Origin: Polynucleobacter sp. VK25
GTDB lineage: Bacteria > Pseudomonadota > Gammaproteobacteria > Burkholderiales > Burkholderiaceae
NCBI RefSeq assembly: GCF_018687355.1
Contig: NZ_CP061288.1
Location: forward strand, 372,001 to 436,000
Length of the DNA: 64,000 bases
Reading direction: 5' to 3'
The notes under the pieces: generated by a model
Databases searched by the model: none
Told to the model about the DNA's origin: nothing
What the model saw: the letters and a program-made list of their open reading frames with translations, nothing else
Shown: piece by piece, positions 30,468 through 39,016 of the stretch
Layout of the letters: each line of letters begins with the position of its first letter
Position numbering within the stretch: position 1 is the first letter of the stretch
Program-made: the position numbers and the translations under genes

Positions 30468-30543
30468 GCGGGAATAGCTCAGCTGGTAGAGCGATACCTT
30501 GCCAAGGTATAGGTCGGGAGTTCGAACCTCCTTTCCCGCTCCA
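30468..30543 (+). tRNA. tRNA-Gly (anticodon GCC)
   Basis: 76 bases. The acceptor stem GCGGGAA pairs with TTCCCGC, the anticodon arm ATACC-TTGCCAA-GGTAT reads GCC, and the T-arm contains GTTCGAAC. The CCA end is encoded (30541-30543). Confidence 0.98.
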
Positions 30544-30550
30544 AGTTCGA

Positions 30551-30579
30551 TGGGAAGCCCTCAAAAGCTTCCCATTTTT
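30551..30579 (+). terminator. Intrinsic terminator after tRNA-Gly
   Basis: TGGGAAGC (30551-30558) pairs perfectly with GCTTCCCA (30567-30574), with an 8-base loop and five Ts after it. It lies between the two tRNA genes, so tRNA-Cys at 30593 would depend on read-through or on a promoter hidden within the short gap. Confidence 0.85.
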
Positions 30580-30592
30580 GATTCAAGAGTAT

Positions 30593-30666
30593 GGCGCGTT
30601 GGCCGAGTGGTTAGGCAGGAGCCTGCAAAGCTTCGTACGGGGGTTCGATTCCCTCACGCGCCTCCA
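30593..30666 (+). tRNA. tRNA-Cys (anticodon GCA)
   Basis: 74 bases. Acceptor GGCGCGT pairs with ACGCGCC, discriminator base T then encoded CCA (30664-30666). The anticodon arm GGAGC-CTGCAAA-GCTTC reads GCA, with one G-T pair in the stem. The D-arm and T-arm (GTTCGATT) are normal. Confidence 0.97.
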
Positions 30667-30761
30667 GTAATTTGTCTTGACGAATTAGGTGCATCACCTA
30701 AAATACTTTTTAACTATCGTAAGTAAAAAAGCATTCATTACCTTAACCAAGTACAACACAC

Positions 30762-31223
30762 ATGATCACTACTCAAACTCTTAAGCTCAGCGCTCTCGCT
30801 TTATTTTTAGCAGCGTTGTTAGGTGCGTGCGCGAGTTCAGGGGATTCACCAACAGGTACGCCCCAAGAGGTACAAGAGGTTCAAGCGCAGCTTTTAGGCG
30901 ACATGCCATTGCCTGCTGCATCAAAAATTATTGGTGGGGAATCTTTAATCATTGGACGCGGTGATAACTGGGTAGGGCGCGTTGTTTTATCTGGCGTACA
31001 AACGCCAACAGACATTTATGCATTCTTCCAATCAGAGTACCCACGCGCAGGATGGACAACTGTTAGTGCCGTGAAATCTAAAACCAGTATTTTGGTATTT
31101 ACTAAAGGCGATCGTACAGCTACTGTGGAATTAAATGAAGGTTCGTTGGCTGGACCTAAAACATTGATCACAATTACTTCGTCACCGAAGAACGCTAACG
31201 TTGTAGCGCCAACTAAGAAGTAA
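30762..31223 (+). CDS. Lipoprotein, function unknown
   Basis: 153 residues. A lipoprotein signal ends in LLGAC with the lipidated Cys at 23. After it come a Ser/Thr-rich linker and a small mixed alpha/beta region with a DIYAFFQSEYPRAGW helix and the TSILVFTKGDRTATVEL strand pair. It looks like a compact ligand- or envelope-associated domain. I do not recognise a family with certainty. It stands alone between the tRNAs and lexA and is followed by a bidirectional terminator. Confidence 0.75.
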   Translation: MITTQTLKLSALALFLAALLGACASSGDSPTGTPQEVQEVQAQLLGDMPLPAASKIIGGESLIIGRGDNWVGRVVLSGVQTPTDIYAFFQSEYPRAGWTTVSAVKSKTSILVFTKGDRTATVELNEGSLAGPKTLITITSSPKNANVVAPTKK

Positions 31224-31255
31224 GCAAAGCATTTAGCTCTAGTGGAGAGCAAATA

Positions 31256-31282
31256 AAAAGGCCTCTAATAAGAGGCCTTTTG
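31256..31282. terminator. Bidirectional terminator, lipoprotein gene and lexA
   Basis: AAAGGCCTC and GAGGCCTTT pair around a short AT-rich loop (31258-31280), flanked by As and Ts. It lies between convergent genes and suits both. Confidence 0.9.
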
Positions 31283-31298
31283 CTTTAGGGGCTCTAGC

Positions 31299-32018
31299 TT
31301 ACAGCCCTTCAGCCCTGATGAGACCAACGGCTTGACCTTCAATCGCAAAGTTGGGTTGACGATCATCTACCAAAATGTTTTTGAAGTCTGGGTTCTCTGC
31401 TTGTAGTTCGATCACCATACCGTTAGCAGTTTTCTTTTGCTGCCAACGTTTCACTGTGACTTCATCATCAAGGCGTGCTACGACAATGTCACCATTGCGA
31501 ACTTCAGTTGTTTTTCTGACTGCTAAATAGTCGCCATCCAAAATTCCGGCATCGCGCATACTCATGCCTTTAACTTTCAATAAGTAATCAGCACCTTTGC
31601 TAAATAAACTTGGATCAATCGGAACATGTTTTTCAATATGCTCGACTGCCATGATGGGTGAGCCAGCAGCAACCCTTCCGATTAACGGCAATGTGAGTTG
31701 TTGTAATGCGCCCGATGGTAAAGACAGCTGGCGATATTTATTAGTGTTGTGTGATTGGTTGAATCGTTGTGGAATGCGAATGCCGCGTGAAGTGCCAGGC
31801 GTTAATTCGATGTAACCTTTTTTTGCTAGCGCACGAAGATGTTCTTCAGCTGCATTGGCGGAAGCAAAGCCTAACTGTGTAGCAATCTCCGCGCGAGTTG
31901 GCGGAAGACCGCTCTCATCGATGGCTTTAGTAATCAACTCCAAAATCTCATTCTGACGTGGAGTGAGCTTGGGGAGGGCAGTCAGCTCCTCCGGAAAATC
32001 GACTGTGTTTATGTCCAT
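31299..32018 (-). CDS. lexA: SOS repressor LexA
   Basis: 239 residues. The winged-helix domain includes [14 protein letters not shown] and [18 protein letters not shown]. The self-cleavage bond is Ala118-Gly119 in GRVAAGSPI, with Ser153 (GMSM) and Lys190 (VTVKRW) as the dyad, 37 residues apart as in E. coli. The N-terminus is about 15 residues longer than in E. coli, and the promoter and SOS box abut the ATG (next entry). An internal GGAGGAG sequence at codons 10-11 is not followed by any ATG, GTG or TTG in frame, so the upstream ATG stays the best start. Confidence 0.96.
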   Translation of the reverse strand: MDINTVDFPEELTALPKLTPRQNEILELITKAIDESGLPPTRAEIATQLGFASANAAEEHLRALAKKGYIELTPGTSRGIRIPQRFNQSHNTNKYRQLSLPSGALQQLTLPLIGRVAAGSPIMAVEHIEKHVPIDPSLFSKGADYLLKVKGMSMRDAGILDGDYLAVRKTTEVRNGDIVVARLDDEVTVKRWQQKKTANGMVIELQAENPDFKNILVDDRQPNFAIEGQAVGLIRAEGL

Positions 32019-32053
32019 ACTGGGATTGTATACAGCAGTATTTGATTGATCAA
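32018..32053 (-). promoter_or_regulatory. lexA promoter with SOS box; predicted leaderless start
   Basis: On the minus strand TTGATC (bases 32048-32053) and TACAAT (32025-32030) are 17 bases apart, and the start site expected 7 bases after the -10 is base 32018, the A of the lexA ATG. A LexA operator of the form CTG-N10-CAG (32020-32035) covers the -10. This predicts an mRNA with no leader and tight autoregulation. TTGATCAA (32046-32053) is palindromic and could also act as -35 for the divergent asparaginase gene (GATAAT at 32067-32072, but only 15 bases away). Confidence 0.7.
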
Positions 32054-32077
32054 GCTATTTAAGGGGGATAATGGGGT

Positions 32078-33154
32078 ATGAGCTCACAACAAAATACCCC
32101 TGAAACTTCACCCCATATCTTGGTGTTGGGTATGGGCGGCACGATTGCCGGCTTGGCACCGAGTCCAGCAGAGAATCCTTTGCAGTATGAAGCTGGTCAG
32201 GTTGAGGTCGCCTCTTTGCTCACCCATATTCAATCCGCGATCCCCGAAGGCATCAACTTGGTTTCAAGGCAAATTGCCAACATCAATAGCCGCAATCTAA
32301 CGGAGCCCTTATTGACTCTATTGGGCGAGGCTGTGAGAGAGGCGCTTGATAGCACCTTGGTTAAAGGGATAGTGGTCACTCACGGAACGGATACGATTGA
32401 AGAGACAGGCATCTTTTTGCAACTGACTTGCGGCAAATATGCTCAAAATTTAGGCAAAAGAGTGATCTTGACGGGTGCGATGTTGCCGGCAAATGCCCCT
32501 AAGGCCGATGGACCATCCAACCTATTGGATGCCATTCGTTGGGCATCCACCCCGATCGATAACTGCCCTGGCGGTATTTATGCCGTGATGGATGGCAGGG
32601 GTTGCTTGGCCATGGATCTGGCAAAGCGGCACGGTAGCACCTTAAATGCCCCTATTCAGGCCTCGCCGAGTAGTTCAGTTGGACTTATTAACCCATCGTG
32701 GCTATCCGGCGTGAAGGCGGTTCAGGCTCTATGGGCTGAGGATTTGCCGATTCCAAAGGAAAACGAATGGCCGTGGGTCGAGATATTAACTAGCCATGCT
32801 GGCGCCCGTTCAGAGACGATTACCCATTGGCTGAACTCCAAGGTAAAGGGCTTGGTCCTTGCTGGTTCTGGCATGGGCGGATTTCATGATGCTTGGAAGG
32901 AATCGCTGGTTGCAGCGGTTAAACATGGAATTGCGCTGGTAAGGACAACTAGAACTGGCGCAGGGGTGACTCTGTTGGATTTACCCGAAAAAGATATTTC
33001 TGGATGCTTGGCCTCAGGCAGTCTCACTGCCCCAAGGGCCAGAATTGCCCTCCAACTCTCACTGAATGCTGAAAAACAGGCGCAGATAGCAGGTAAATCC
33101 CTGACTTGGCAGGATTTTTTTGCTAGAATAGCGGTCTTGCCAGTAATTCGGTAA
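32078..33154 (+). CDS. L-asparaginase
   Basis: 358 residues. The asparaginase signature GMGGTIAGLAP holds the first threonine, VVTHGTDTIEET holds the Thr-Asp pair, and a KADGPSNLLDAI segment follows. No signal peptide is visible, so it is probably cytoplasmic. Converts asparagine to aspartate and ammonia. The type I versus II assignment is uncertain. It diverges from lexA with only 59 bases between them. Confidence 0.88.
   Translation: MSSQQNTPETSPHILVLGMGGTIAGLAPSPAENPLQYEAGQVEVASLLTHIQSAIPEGINLVSRQIANINSRNLTEPLLTLLGEAVREALDSTLVKGIVVTHGTDTIEETGIFLQLTCGKYAQNLGKRVILTGAMLPANAPKADGPSNLLDAIRWASTPIDNCPGGIYAVMDGRGCLAMDLAKRHGSTLNAPIQASPSSSVGLINPSWLSGVKAVQALWAEDLPIPKENEWPWVEILTSHAGARSETITHWLNSKVKGLVLAGSGMGGFHDAWKESLVAAVKHGIALVRTTRTGAGVTLLDLPEKDISGCLASGSLTAPRARIALQLSLNAEKQAQIAGKSLTWQDFFARIAVLPVIR
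33101..33129 (+). promoter_or_regulatory. Candidate promoter of the rpsF operon
   Basis: CTGACT (33101-33106) and TAGAAT (33124-33129) are 17 bases apart, and TGC before the -10 makes it an extended -10. It lies inside the 3' end of the asparaginase gene and would give a leader of about 150 bases before rpsF. Confidence 0.5.
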
Positions 33155-33212
33155 GCGCTGAAAAGCGGCTGTAAAAGTGTTGTAAGCAATACCTACAATT
33201 TGTTACTACCTT

Positions 33213-33267
33213 GTCACACTGGCGCTGAGTTCACAACCATCAGAACTTAGCAAGACGCCCAGGTGAC
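33213..33267 (+). promoter_or_regulatory. Long hairpin in the rpsF leader, likely autoregulatory
   Basis: Three nested helices are visible: GTCAC (33213-33217) with GTGAC (33263-33267); CTGG and CG (33219-33224) with CG and CCAG (33256-33262, one bulged C); and CTGAGTTC (33225-33232) with GAACTTAG (33243-33250, one G-T pair) around the loop ACAACCATCA. The ribosome binding site AAGGAG begins 12 bases later and itself overlaps the palindrome CCTTAAGG (33273-33280). In many bacteria the S6:S18 complex binds the rpsF leader. Whether this is that element is inference. Confidence 0.6.
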
Positions 33268-33288
33268 TCAATCCTTAAGGAGTGTTTG

Positions 33289-33663
33289 ATGCGTCATTAT
33301 GAAATCGTCTTTATCGTCCATCCGGACCAAAGCGAGCAAGTACCAGCGATGATCGATCGTTACAAAGCTACATTAGCAGCTGCGGGCGGAAAAATTCATC
33401 GCATGGAAGACTGGGGTCGTCGTCAGATGGCTTACATGATCGACAAGCTTGCTAAAGCCCATTACGTTTGCATGAACATTGAGTGCGACCAGAAAACTCT
33501 GGAAGAGCTCGAGCATGCGTTCAAATTTAACGATGCTGTTTTGCGTCACCTCATCATCAAGACTAAGAAAGCTGAAACAGAGCCTTCCATCATGATGAAA
33601 GAAGTGCAACGTGAAGAAGCGCGCAAATCTGCTCAATCTGACGCTCCTGTAGCGGCAGCCTAA
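33289..33663 (+). CDS. rpsF: 30S ribosomal protein S6
   Basis: 124 residues. [19 protein letters not shown], the [14 protein letters not shown] strand and the C-terminal [11 protein letters not shown] tail fit S6. A TTG codon directly before the ATG is in frame, but the ATG is 6 bases after AAGGAG and is the better start. First gene of rpsF-priB-rpsR-rplI-dnaB. In E. coli S6 is glutamylated at its C-terminus; no poly-Glu tail is visible here. Confidence 0.97.
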   Translation: MRHYEIVFIVHPDQSEQVPAMIDRYKATLAAAGGKIHRMEDWGRRQMAYMIDKLAKAHYVCMNIECDQKTLEELEHAFKFNDAVLRHLIIKTKKAETEPSIMMKEVQREEARKSAQSDAPVAAA

Positions 33664-33722
33664 GTTAGAAATTTGAAGAGGAATACACAGACTAGAAAAC
33701 GTATCAGAGAAGCGGAGTGGCG

Positions 33723-34016
33723 TTGAATCATTTCACCCTAACTGCAATCTTGGTATCTAAAGACGCGATTCGATTTACACCAGCAGGAATACCGGTGATG
33801 CATTGCCAGCTAGAACATAGCGGCCAAGCAAATGAGGTAGGAGTGGCAAGGAAAATTCAGATGAACGTTGAAGCCATCACAATCGGTCCGATACAAAAGG
33901 ATTTAGAGAGAATGGATTTAGGAACTGAGGCAGTGTTTGAGGGATTCTTAGCACCCAAGACTCTACGTAATCAAAGACTTGTTTTCCATATTACCCATAT
34001 TCAATTGAAAAATTAA
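33723..34016 (+). CDS. priB: Primosomal replication protein N (PriB)
   Basis: 97 residues, single OB fold like a small [30 protein letters not shown] and the C-terminal [12 protein letters not shown]. PriB supports PriA-dependent replication restart. Two starts compete: GTG at 33717, with GGAG touching it, and TTG at 33723, with GGAG 6 bases upstream. The spacing favours TTG. Located between rpsF and rpsR as in most gammaproteobacteria and betaproteobacteria. Confidence 0.9.
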   Translation: MNHFTLTAILVSKDAIRFTPAGIPVMHCQLEHSGQANEVGVARKIQMNVEAITIGPIQKDLERMDLGTEAVFEGFLAPKTLRNQRLVFHITHIQLKN

Positions 34017-34029
34017 AGAGGAAATCATC

Positions 34030-34302
34030 ATGGCGTTTGGAAAGAAACCCGATTTCAAAAAGAAACCAGCTCAGAACCCATTGTTCAAGCGTAAGCGTTA
34101 TTGCCGTTTCACTGTTGCTGGCGTAGAACAGATTGATTACAAAGATGTAGACACATTGAAGGACTTCATTGGCGAAAACGCCAAGATCACTCCTGCTCGT
34201 TTGACAGGCACAAAAGCAAAGTATCAGCGTCAGTTAGACACTGCTATCAAGCGTGCTCGTTACTTGGCTTTGTTGCCATTCTCCGATCAACACAAGAAAT
34301 AA
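34030..34302 (+). CDS. rpsR: 30S ribosomal protein S18
   Basis: 90 residues. The S18 core [20 protein letters not shown] and the basic [22 protein letters not shown] helix are present. The N-terminus has an extra Lys-rich segment ([12 protein letters not shown]). S18 dimerises with S6 on the platform of the small subunit. AGAGGAAAT precedes the ATG. Confidence 0.97.
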   Translation: MAFGKKPDFKKKPAQNPLFKRKRYCRFTVAGVEQIDYKDVDTLKDFIGENAKITPARLTGTKAKYQRQLDTAIKRARYLALLPFSDQHKK

Positions 34303-34315
34303 TTAGGAGCCCTCA

Positions 34316-34768
34316 ATGCAAATCATTCTTTTAGAAAAAGTAACAAACCTGGGCAACCTCGGCGACATCGTTCGCGTTAAAGACGGTTTCGCTCGTAACT
34401 TCTTAATCCCACAACGCAAAGCGCGTCGTGCAACTGAAGCAGCGATTGCTGACTTTGCAGTTCGTCGTGCTGAGTTGGAGAAATTAGCTGCTGAGAAATT
34501 GGCTGCTGCTGAAGCAGTTGGCATCAAGCTCAAAGACTTGGTTCTCGAAATCGGTCAAAAGGCTGGTGTTGACGGTCGCTTGTTTGGTTCTGTAACCAAT
34601 CATGACATCGCTGATGCGTTGAAAGCTAAAGGCTTCACAATTGAGAAGTCTTCAGTTCGTTTGCCTACTGGCCCATTGAAAATGGTTGGTGATCACCCTG
34701 TAGCGGTTGCTGTTCATACCGACGTAGTTGCAGACATCACTATTCGTGTGGTTGGCGAGCAAGCTTAA
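34316..34768 (+). CDS. rplI: 50S ribosomal protein L9
   Basis: 150 residues. The N-terminal domain [19 protein letters not shown] with [15 protein letters not shown] is typical, followed by the long connecting helix rich in Ala, Glu and Lys, and the C-terminal domain beginning near [14 protein letters not shown] site lies 7-8 bases before the ATG. Confidence 0.97.
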   Translation: MQIILLEKVTNLGNLGDIVRVKDGFARNFLIPQRKARRATEAAIADFAVRRAELEKLAAEKLAAAEAVGIKLKDLVLEIGQKAGVDGRLFGSVTNHDIADALKAKGFTIEKSSVRLPTGPLKMVGDHPVAVAVHTDVVADITIRVVGEQA

Positions 34769-34792
34769 GTTTTAGAACTGTAAATAAGCCAC

Positions 34793-36232
34793 ATGGCTGA
34801 ATCCCGTTCACGTTCCGTTACGCTGAATCCTGGCATGATGGGTTCTGGGGATGCAGTCGTGCAGGCTTTAAAAGTTCCGCCGCATTCTGTAGAAGCCGAG
34901 CAATCTTTGCTCGGCGGTCTACTGATCGATAACTCTTCTTGGGATAACCTGGGTGGAGTATTAAACGATAAAGATTTCTATCGCCCCGAACATGCTTTGA
35001 TCTATAAAGCTATTGCTCGTTTGGTTGGCGACAATCATCCCGCTGACGTTATCACTGTTCATGATGCAATTAAATCTGAGCAAGGTGGTGACTTAGTTGG
35101 CATTGATTACCTTAATTCATTAGCGCAAAACACCCCAAGTGCAGCGAACATTAAAGGCTATGCCGACATTGTTCGTGATCGAAGTATTTTGCGTCGCTTA
35201 ATTGAAGTTTCAGACAGCATTGTGAATTCTGCATTCGTTCCTGAAGGTCGAACAGTCAGAACCTTGTTGGACGAAGCGGAGTCACGCATTCTTCAGATTG
35301 GTGAAGAGGGCAGTCGTAAAGCGGATTATCTTGAGATTGAGCCTTTGCTGAAGGCTGTTGTTGCTCGTATCGATGAGCTCTATAACCGCCAAGGCGGTAG
35401 CGACATCACTGGTATTGCAACTGGCTTTATTGATTTAGATAAACAAACTAGTGGCCTACAAAAAGGCGACTTAGTCATTGTTGCCGGTCGCCCTTCCATG
35501 GGTAAAACTGCTTTTGCATTGAATATTGCAGAAAACGTTGCCTTAGCTGAAGGCTTGCCTGTTGTTGTGTTCTCCATGGAGATGTCGGGCGAACAGCTGG
35601 CCGCACGTTTATTGGGTTCAGTAGGGCGCGTTGACCAAGGTCGTATGCGTACCGGCAAGTTGCAAGATGATGAGTGGCCACGTGTAACTGATGCCATTGC
35701 ACGTTTAAGTAACACCCAAATTTTGATTGATGAGACTGGCTCTTTGTCCAGCTTAGAGTTGCGTGCACGCGCTCGTCGTATCGCCAGAAACTTTGGCGGA
35801 ACTCTTGGTTTAGTAGTGATTGATTACTTGCAGTTGATGAGCGGTTCCGGTTCTGAAAACCGCGCAACCGAGATTTCAGAAATCTCCCGCTCACTCAAGT
35901 CTCTTGCAAAAGAATTGCAGTGCCCTGTAGTTGCGCTCTCACAGTTAAATCGTGGTCTTGAGCAACGCCCTAATAAGCGGCCGATCATGTCTGATTTGCG
36001 TGAGTCAGGCGCTATTGAACAAGATGCCGACTTAATTATGTTCATCTATCGTGATGAGGTTTATCACCCGGACACTACCACCGATAAAGGTATGGCTGAG
36101 ATCATCATTGGTAAACAACGTAACGGTCCAATCGGTACGGTACGCTTAAGTTGGCAAGGTCCGTATACCAAGTTTGATAACTTAGCGATGGGTTCTGTTG
36201 GTTACTCATCTGGTGGTTACGAGCCGTTTTAA
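34793..36232 (+). CDS. dnaB: Replicative DNA helicase DnaB
   Basis: 479 residues. N-terminal domain at about 25-130 (HSVEAEQSLLGGLLID), linker helix, then the RecA-type ATPase with Walker A GRPSMGKT (232-239) and the DYLQLMSG Walker B region. The C-terminal DLRESGAIEQDADLI and NGPIGT segments are standard. It unwinds DNA at the fork. The family can carry inteins; none is present. Terminator follows. Confidence 0.97.
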   Translation: MAESRSRSVTLNPGMMGSGDAVVQALKVPPHSVEAEQSLLGGLLIDNSSWDNLGGVLNDKDFYRPEHALIYKAIARLVGDNHPADVITVHDAIKSEQGGDLVGIDYLNSLAQNTPSAANIKGYADIVRDRSILRRLIEVSDSIVNSAFVPEGRTVRTLLDEAESRILQIGEEGSRKADYLEIEPLLKAVVARIDELYNRQGGSDITGIATGFIDLDKQTSGLQKGDLVIVAGRPSMGKTAFALNIAENVALAEGLPVVVFSMEMSGEQLAARLLGSVGRVDQGRMRTGKLQDDEWPRVTDAIARLSNTQILIDETGSLSSLELRARARRIARNFGGTLGLVVIDYLQLMSGSGSENRATEISEISRSLKSLAKELQCPVVALSQLNRGLEQRPNKRPIMSDLRESGAIEQDADLIMFIYRDEVYHPDTTTDKGMAEIIIGKQRNGPIGTVRLSWQGPYTKFDNLAMGSVGYSSGGYEPF

Positions 36233-36260
36233 ATAAACAAAACTAAATCAACAGACAAAG

Positions 36261-36288
36261 AAAAAGCCTCACAGTGTGAGGCTTTTTT
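36261..36288. terminator. Bidirectional terminator after dnaB
   Basis: GCCTCACA and TGTGAGGC (36266-36282) form an 8-bp stem, flanked by five As and six Ts, between dnaB and the convergent PsiF gene. Confidence 0.93.
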
Positions 36289-36308
36289 AATTCTGCAAAG
36301 CAATCTAA

Positions 36309-36575
36309 TTATTTTCCGCCTTCACATTTCTTGATGGAGGCTGCTTTAGCTGCACCATACAGTGGCTTGCCATCTTTGCTGATTGCTTTAGCTTCGCAAT
36401 CATTCGGCTTTGCATCACCTAGACACTTTTTAATGGAAGCATCTTTAGCTGCGCCATAGAGTGGCTTGCCATCCTTACTTACAGCCTTAGCTTCACAAGC
36501 AGACTGATCTGCAAAAGCGTAAGTAGGAAGCGCAAAACTCAGTGCAATGCTTAGGGTAATAAATAGTTTTTTCAT
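36309..36575 (-). CDS. PsiF-repeat periplasmic protein
   Basis: 88 residues. A signal peptide (about 1-22, ending TYAFA) is followed by two nearly identical repeats, at about 27-50 and 61-84, each of the form CEAKA-x-SKDGKPLYGAAK-x-ASIKKC. This matches the PsiF repeat family, first described as a phosphate-starvation-inducible protein in E. coli; the function is unknown. Each repeat has two Cys that could form a disulfide. AGGAGA lies 7-8 bases before the start, and TATAGT about 50 bases upstream could be the -10. Confidence 0.8.
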   Translation of the reverse strand: MKKLFITLSIALSFALPTYAFADQSACEAKAVSKDGKPLYGAAKDASIKKCLGDAKPNDCEAKAISKDGKPLYGAAKAASIKKCEGGK

Positions 36576-36761
36576 CAGAGCTCTCCTGTTTAGTTGATTT
36601 AACTATAGCTACTTCCGGGGATTAAAACGATTATTTCTATTTAAATAATTCTAAATATTAGCTTTAGGGTTAATAGATATTCACTATGCGGATAATTATT
36701 ATGAGTATAACTATTAGCAACTTGCTATAAATTCAATTTTTATACTTAGACCCTTGTTTTT

Positions 36762-39011
36762 ATGAAGAAATTTATCAACTTACCTCAGTTGGCGTCAGCA
36801 CTTCTTTTGGCCTTGTCTATCCTGTGTATGCCAATGGCGTCTGCAGTTAATTCAGTGGGTGGGTGTAGTAACTTCACCCCAGATACGGTAAATGGCACAT
36901 CCACAACCGTAACTTGCGACACAACGTCTTCGTATACCGCAATTAGTACTGCCGGTGTGATTTCTTCGGAAAATACAACTACTGTAGGCAATAGAGTTAC
37001 TGTTGATGTGGTTAATGGAACCACGTTTGCAATTAATGGTTCAACTATTGGCTTAGGCAGTAGCGCTCAGGTAACTAACAATGGAAACTTAAATACTAGC
37101 TCTTTCTACTATGGCTACGGAATTTCAGCGGGCGTAAATGGAAGATCGCAGGCTGGCGGAAACACAATATTGAATGATGTTCTTGGGACGATTACAACTG
37201 GCGGAACAAGTGCTACTGGTGTTTATATCAGCGCAACAAATGCATCATCTGGATCAAATAGCATTACCAATAACGGACTAATCACCACCCTTGGTTCTAC
37301 TGCATATGGAGTGCGTTTAAATTCAGGCGCAACGGGTAGCGCCGTAGCAAATACGATCGTCAATAACAATAGTATTTCTACTCGTAATACTGGCTCGACT
37401 GCTATTTTGATGTCTACGGCTGGAGGTGTTGCAACGGTTACCAATGCTAGTGGTGCCGCAATTAGCACTACTGGAAAATCCTCAAGCGGAATTCAGTTGA
37501 CGGCTACCGGGGGTGCCGCTACCTTGACCAATGCTGGCATGATTTCTACTAGTGGCGCAGGGTCGAATGGTATTCAGATTGGTAACGGCACAGCTGCGGT
37601 AAGCATTATTAATACCGGCACTATTGATGCCGCAGGTACTAACTCTTTCGGTATTTATAGCGCTGGAAACATTACCAACCTAACCAACTCGCAGGGTGGC
37701 TCAGCTCCGCTGACATACTCTGGTGCATTGCCTATAAATTACAACGTAGTTGTCTCTAACGTGAGTAATTACGGTAAGTTAGATGTCGGTGGCGGTAATG
37801 TTACTGGCGTGATGAATTTCAATATTAATAGTAATTCGTCACTCACTTTTAACCATACATACTCAACTGTTCTCAATGGATTAAAGATTAATAACCTTGG
37901 TAATTCATATGGGACATTTACATCAGGTAGTAATACTTATATCTGGGCATTAGTGCATCGAGTCGGTGGGTCGGCAGCGCAATCAGATTTGGTTATTCAG
38001 CCAGCCCCTCAATCAGCGGTGCCTCCAACCATCGAGGTATTGAAGGCAGAGTTGCTTACTCAGGCATATTTAATTAATCCTATTAATGTAGATACCCAGA
38101 CATCCCTGACTTCATTGGGCAATACCTTGCAAGGTCTGTTTGCCATGCAAACTGCAGGCGTAGTTAATAGCATGACTTACGACTGTCCTTTATTTGGCAA
38201 TAACAATATTTGCCTATCAACGGGTGGTCGTTTTACTAACGTGAGTGTCTATCCAAATAATTCTACGAGCGCTTTACTCATTGGCGCCTATCGTTTATCG
38301 CCAAGCTGGCGATTGGGCGGCTATCTAGATCAAAATATCACCCAAAGTACGCCTGGCGGAATTGCGCAGTTGAATAATTCCAGCCCTATGGTGGGTGTAT
38401 TTGGAGTTTGGTCGCAAAGCCCAGATGGGTCTGGTGTGGAAGCAAAAATTTCTGCCGCCTATGTCAATAAAGGCGCCACATTAACTCGCCCCGTTATTGG
38501 TGTGGCTGAGGCTGGCTCTGGCTCTACTAATTTGACTGCACAAGGTATTCAAGGCGTTTTGAAGTATGGCTTTCCCATTGGCAACAAAACGCTTATTTCA
38601 CCCTATGCTGGTATGCGTTATATGGCTGGTGGAATGGGCGGATATAGTGAGGCTCAGACTGGCACCGTCTCAAGTCCTCTAACCTATAACGCAATTGGAA
38701 ATTACACAACAACCACTCTTGCTGGATTTATTGCCAATCATCGATTGACCGAAAAAACCATGTTGGTTGCTAGTGCTGGCGCAGAAAAAGATGTTAATGC
38801 TAATGTGGGTAACTTAATCACTACCGGTAATGGCGATTACAACATTGCGATAAATAATAACTATCGATCTTTGCGGCCTACAGCAAGTCTTGGTGCATTC
38901 TATGATTTGAGTACGCGTGAGAGATTGGGATTGGTAGGAATTTATCGACAAGAGGCCTACCAAGCAATGACTTCCTCTACGATTCTGGCAACTTATACAG
39001 TTGGTTTGTAA
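36762..39011 (+). CDS. Autotransporter with beta-barrel domain
   Basis: 749 residues. A signal peptide covers about 1-28 (ending MASA). The passenger, to about residue 430, is built of short repeats rich in Asn, Gly, Thr and Ser with recurring N-x-G-x-I-x-T-x-G patterns (TNNGNLNTS, NNGLITTLG, NAGMISTSG, NTGTIDAAG), typical of a right-handed beta-helix. A junction rich in Pro and Ala follows, then a C-terminal beta-barrel of about 270 residues. The final residues TYTVGL lack the usual terminal Phe or Tyr. Surface adhesin or shed protein is likely; the target is unknown. The 186 bases upstream are strongly AT-rich with no clear promoter. Confidence 0.82.
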   Translation: MKKFINLPQLASALLLALSILCMPMASAVNSVGGCSNFTPDTVNGTSTTVTCDTTSSYTAISTAGVISSENTTTVGNRVTVDVVNGTTFAINGSTIGLGSSAQVTNNGNLNTSSFYYGYGISAGVNGRSQAGGNTILNDVLGTITTGGTSATGVYISATNASSGSNSITNNGLITTLGSTAYGVRLNSGATGSAVANTIVNNNSISTRNTGSTAILMSTAGGVATVTNASGAAISTTGKSSSGIQLTATGGAATLTNAGMISTSGAGSNGIQIGNGTAAVSIINTGTIDAAGTNSFGIYSAGNITNLTNSQGGSAPLTYSGALPINYNVVVSNVSNYGKLDVGGGNVTGVMNFNINSNSSLTFNHTYSTVLNGLKINNLGNSYGTFTSGSNTYIWALVHRVGGSAAQSDLVIQPAPQSAVPPTIEVLKAELLTQAYLINPINVDTQTSLTSLGNTLQGLFAMQTAGVVNSMTYDCPLFGNNNICLSTGGRFTNVSVYPNNSTSALLIGAYRLSPSWRLGGYLDQNITQSTPGGIAQLNNSSPMVGVFGVWSQSPDGSGVEAKISAAYVNKGATLTRPVIGVAEAGSGSTNLTAQGIQGVLKYGFPIGNKTLISPYAGMRYMAGGMGGYSEAQTGTVSSPLTYNAIGNYTTTTLAGFIANHRLTEKTMLVASAGAEKDVNANVGNLITTGNGDYNIAINNNYRSLRPTASLGAFYDLSTRERLGLVGIYRQEAYQAMTSSTILATYTVGL

Positions 39012-39016
39012 TGAGT

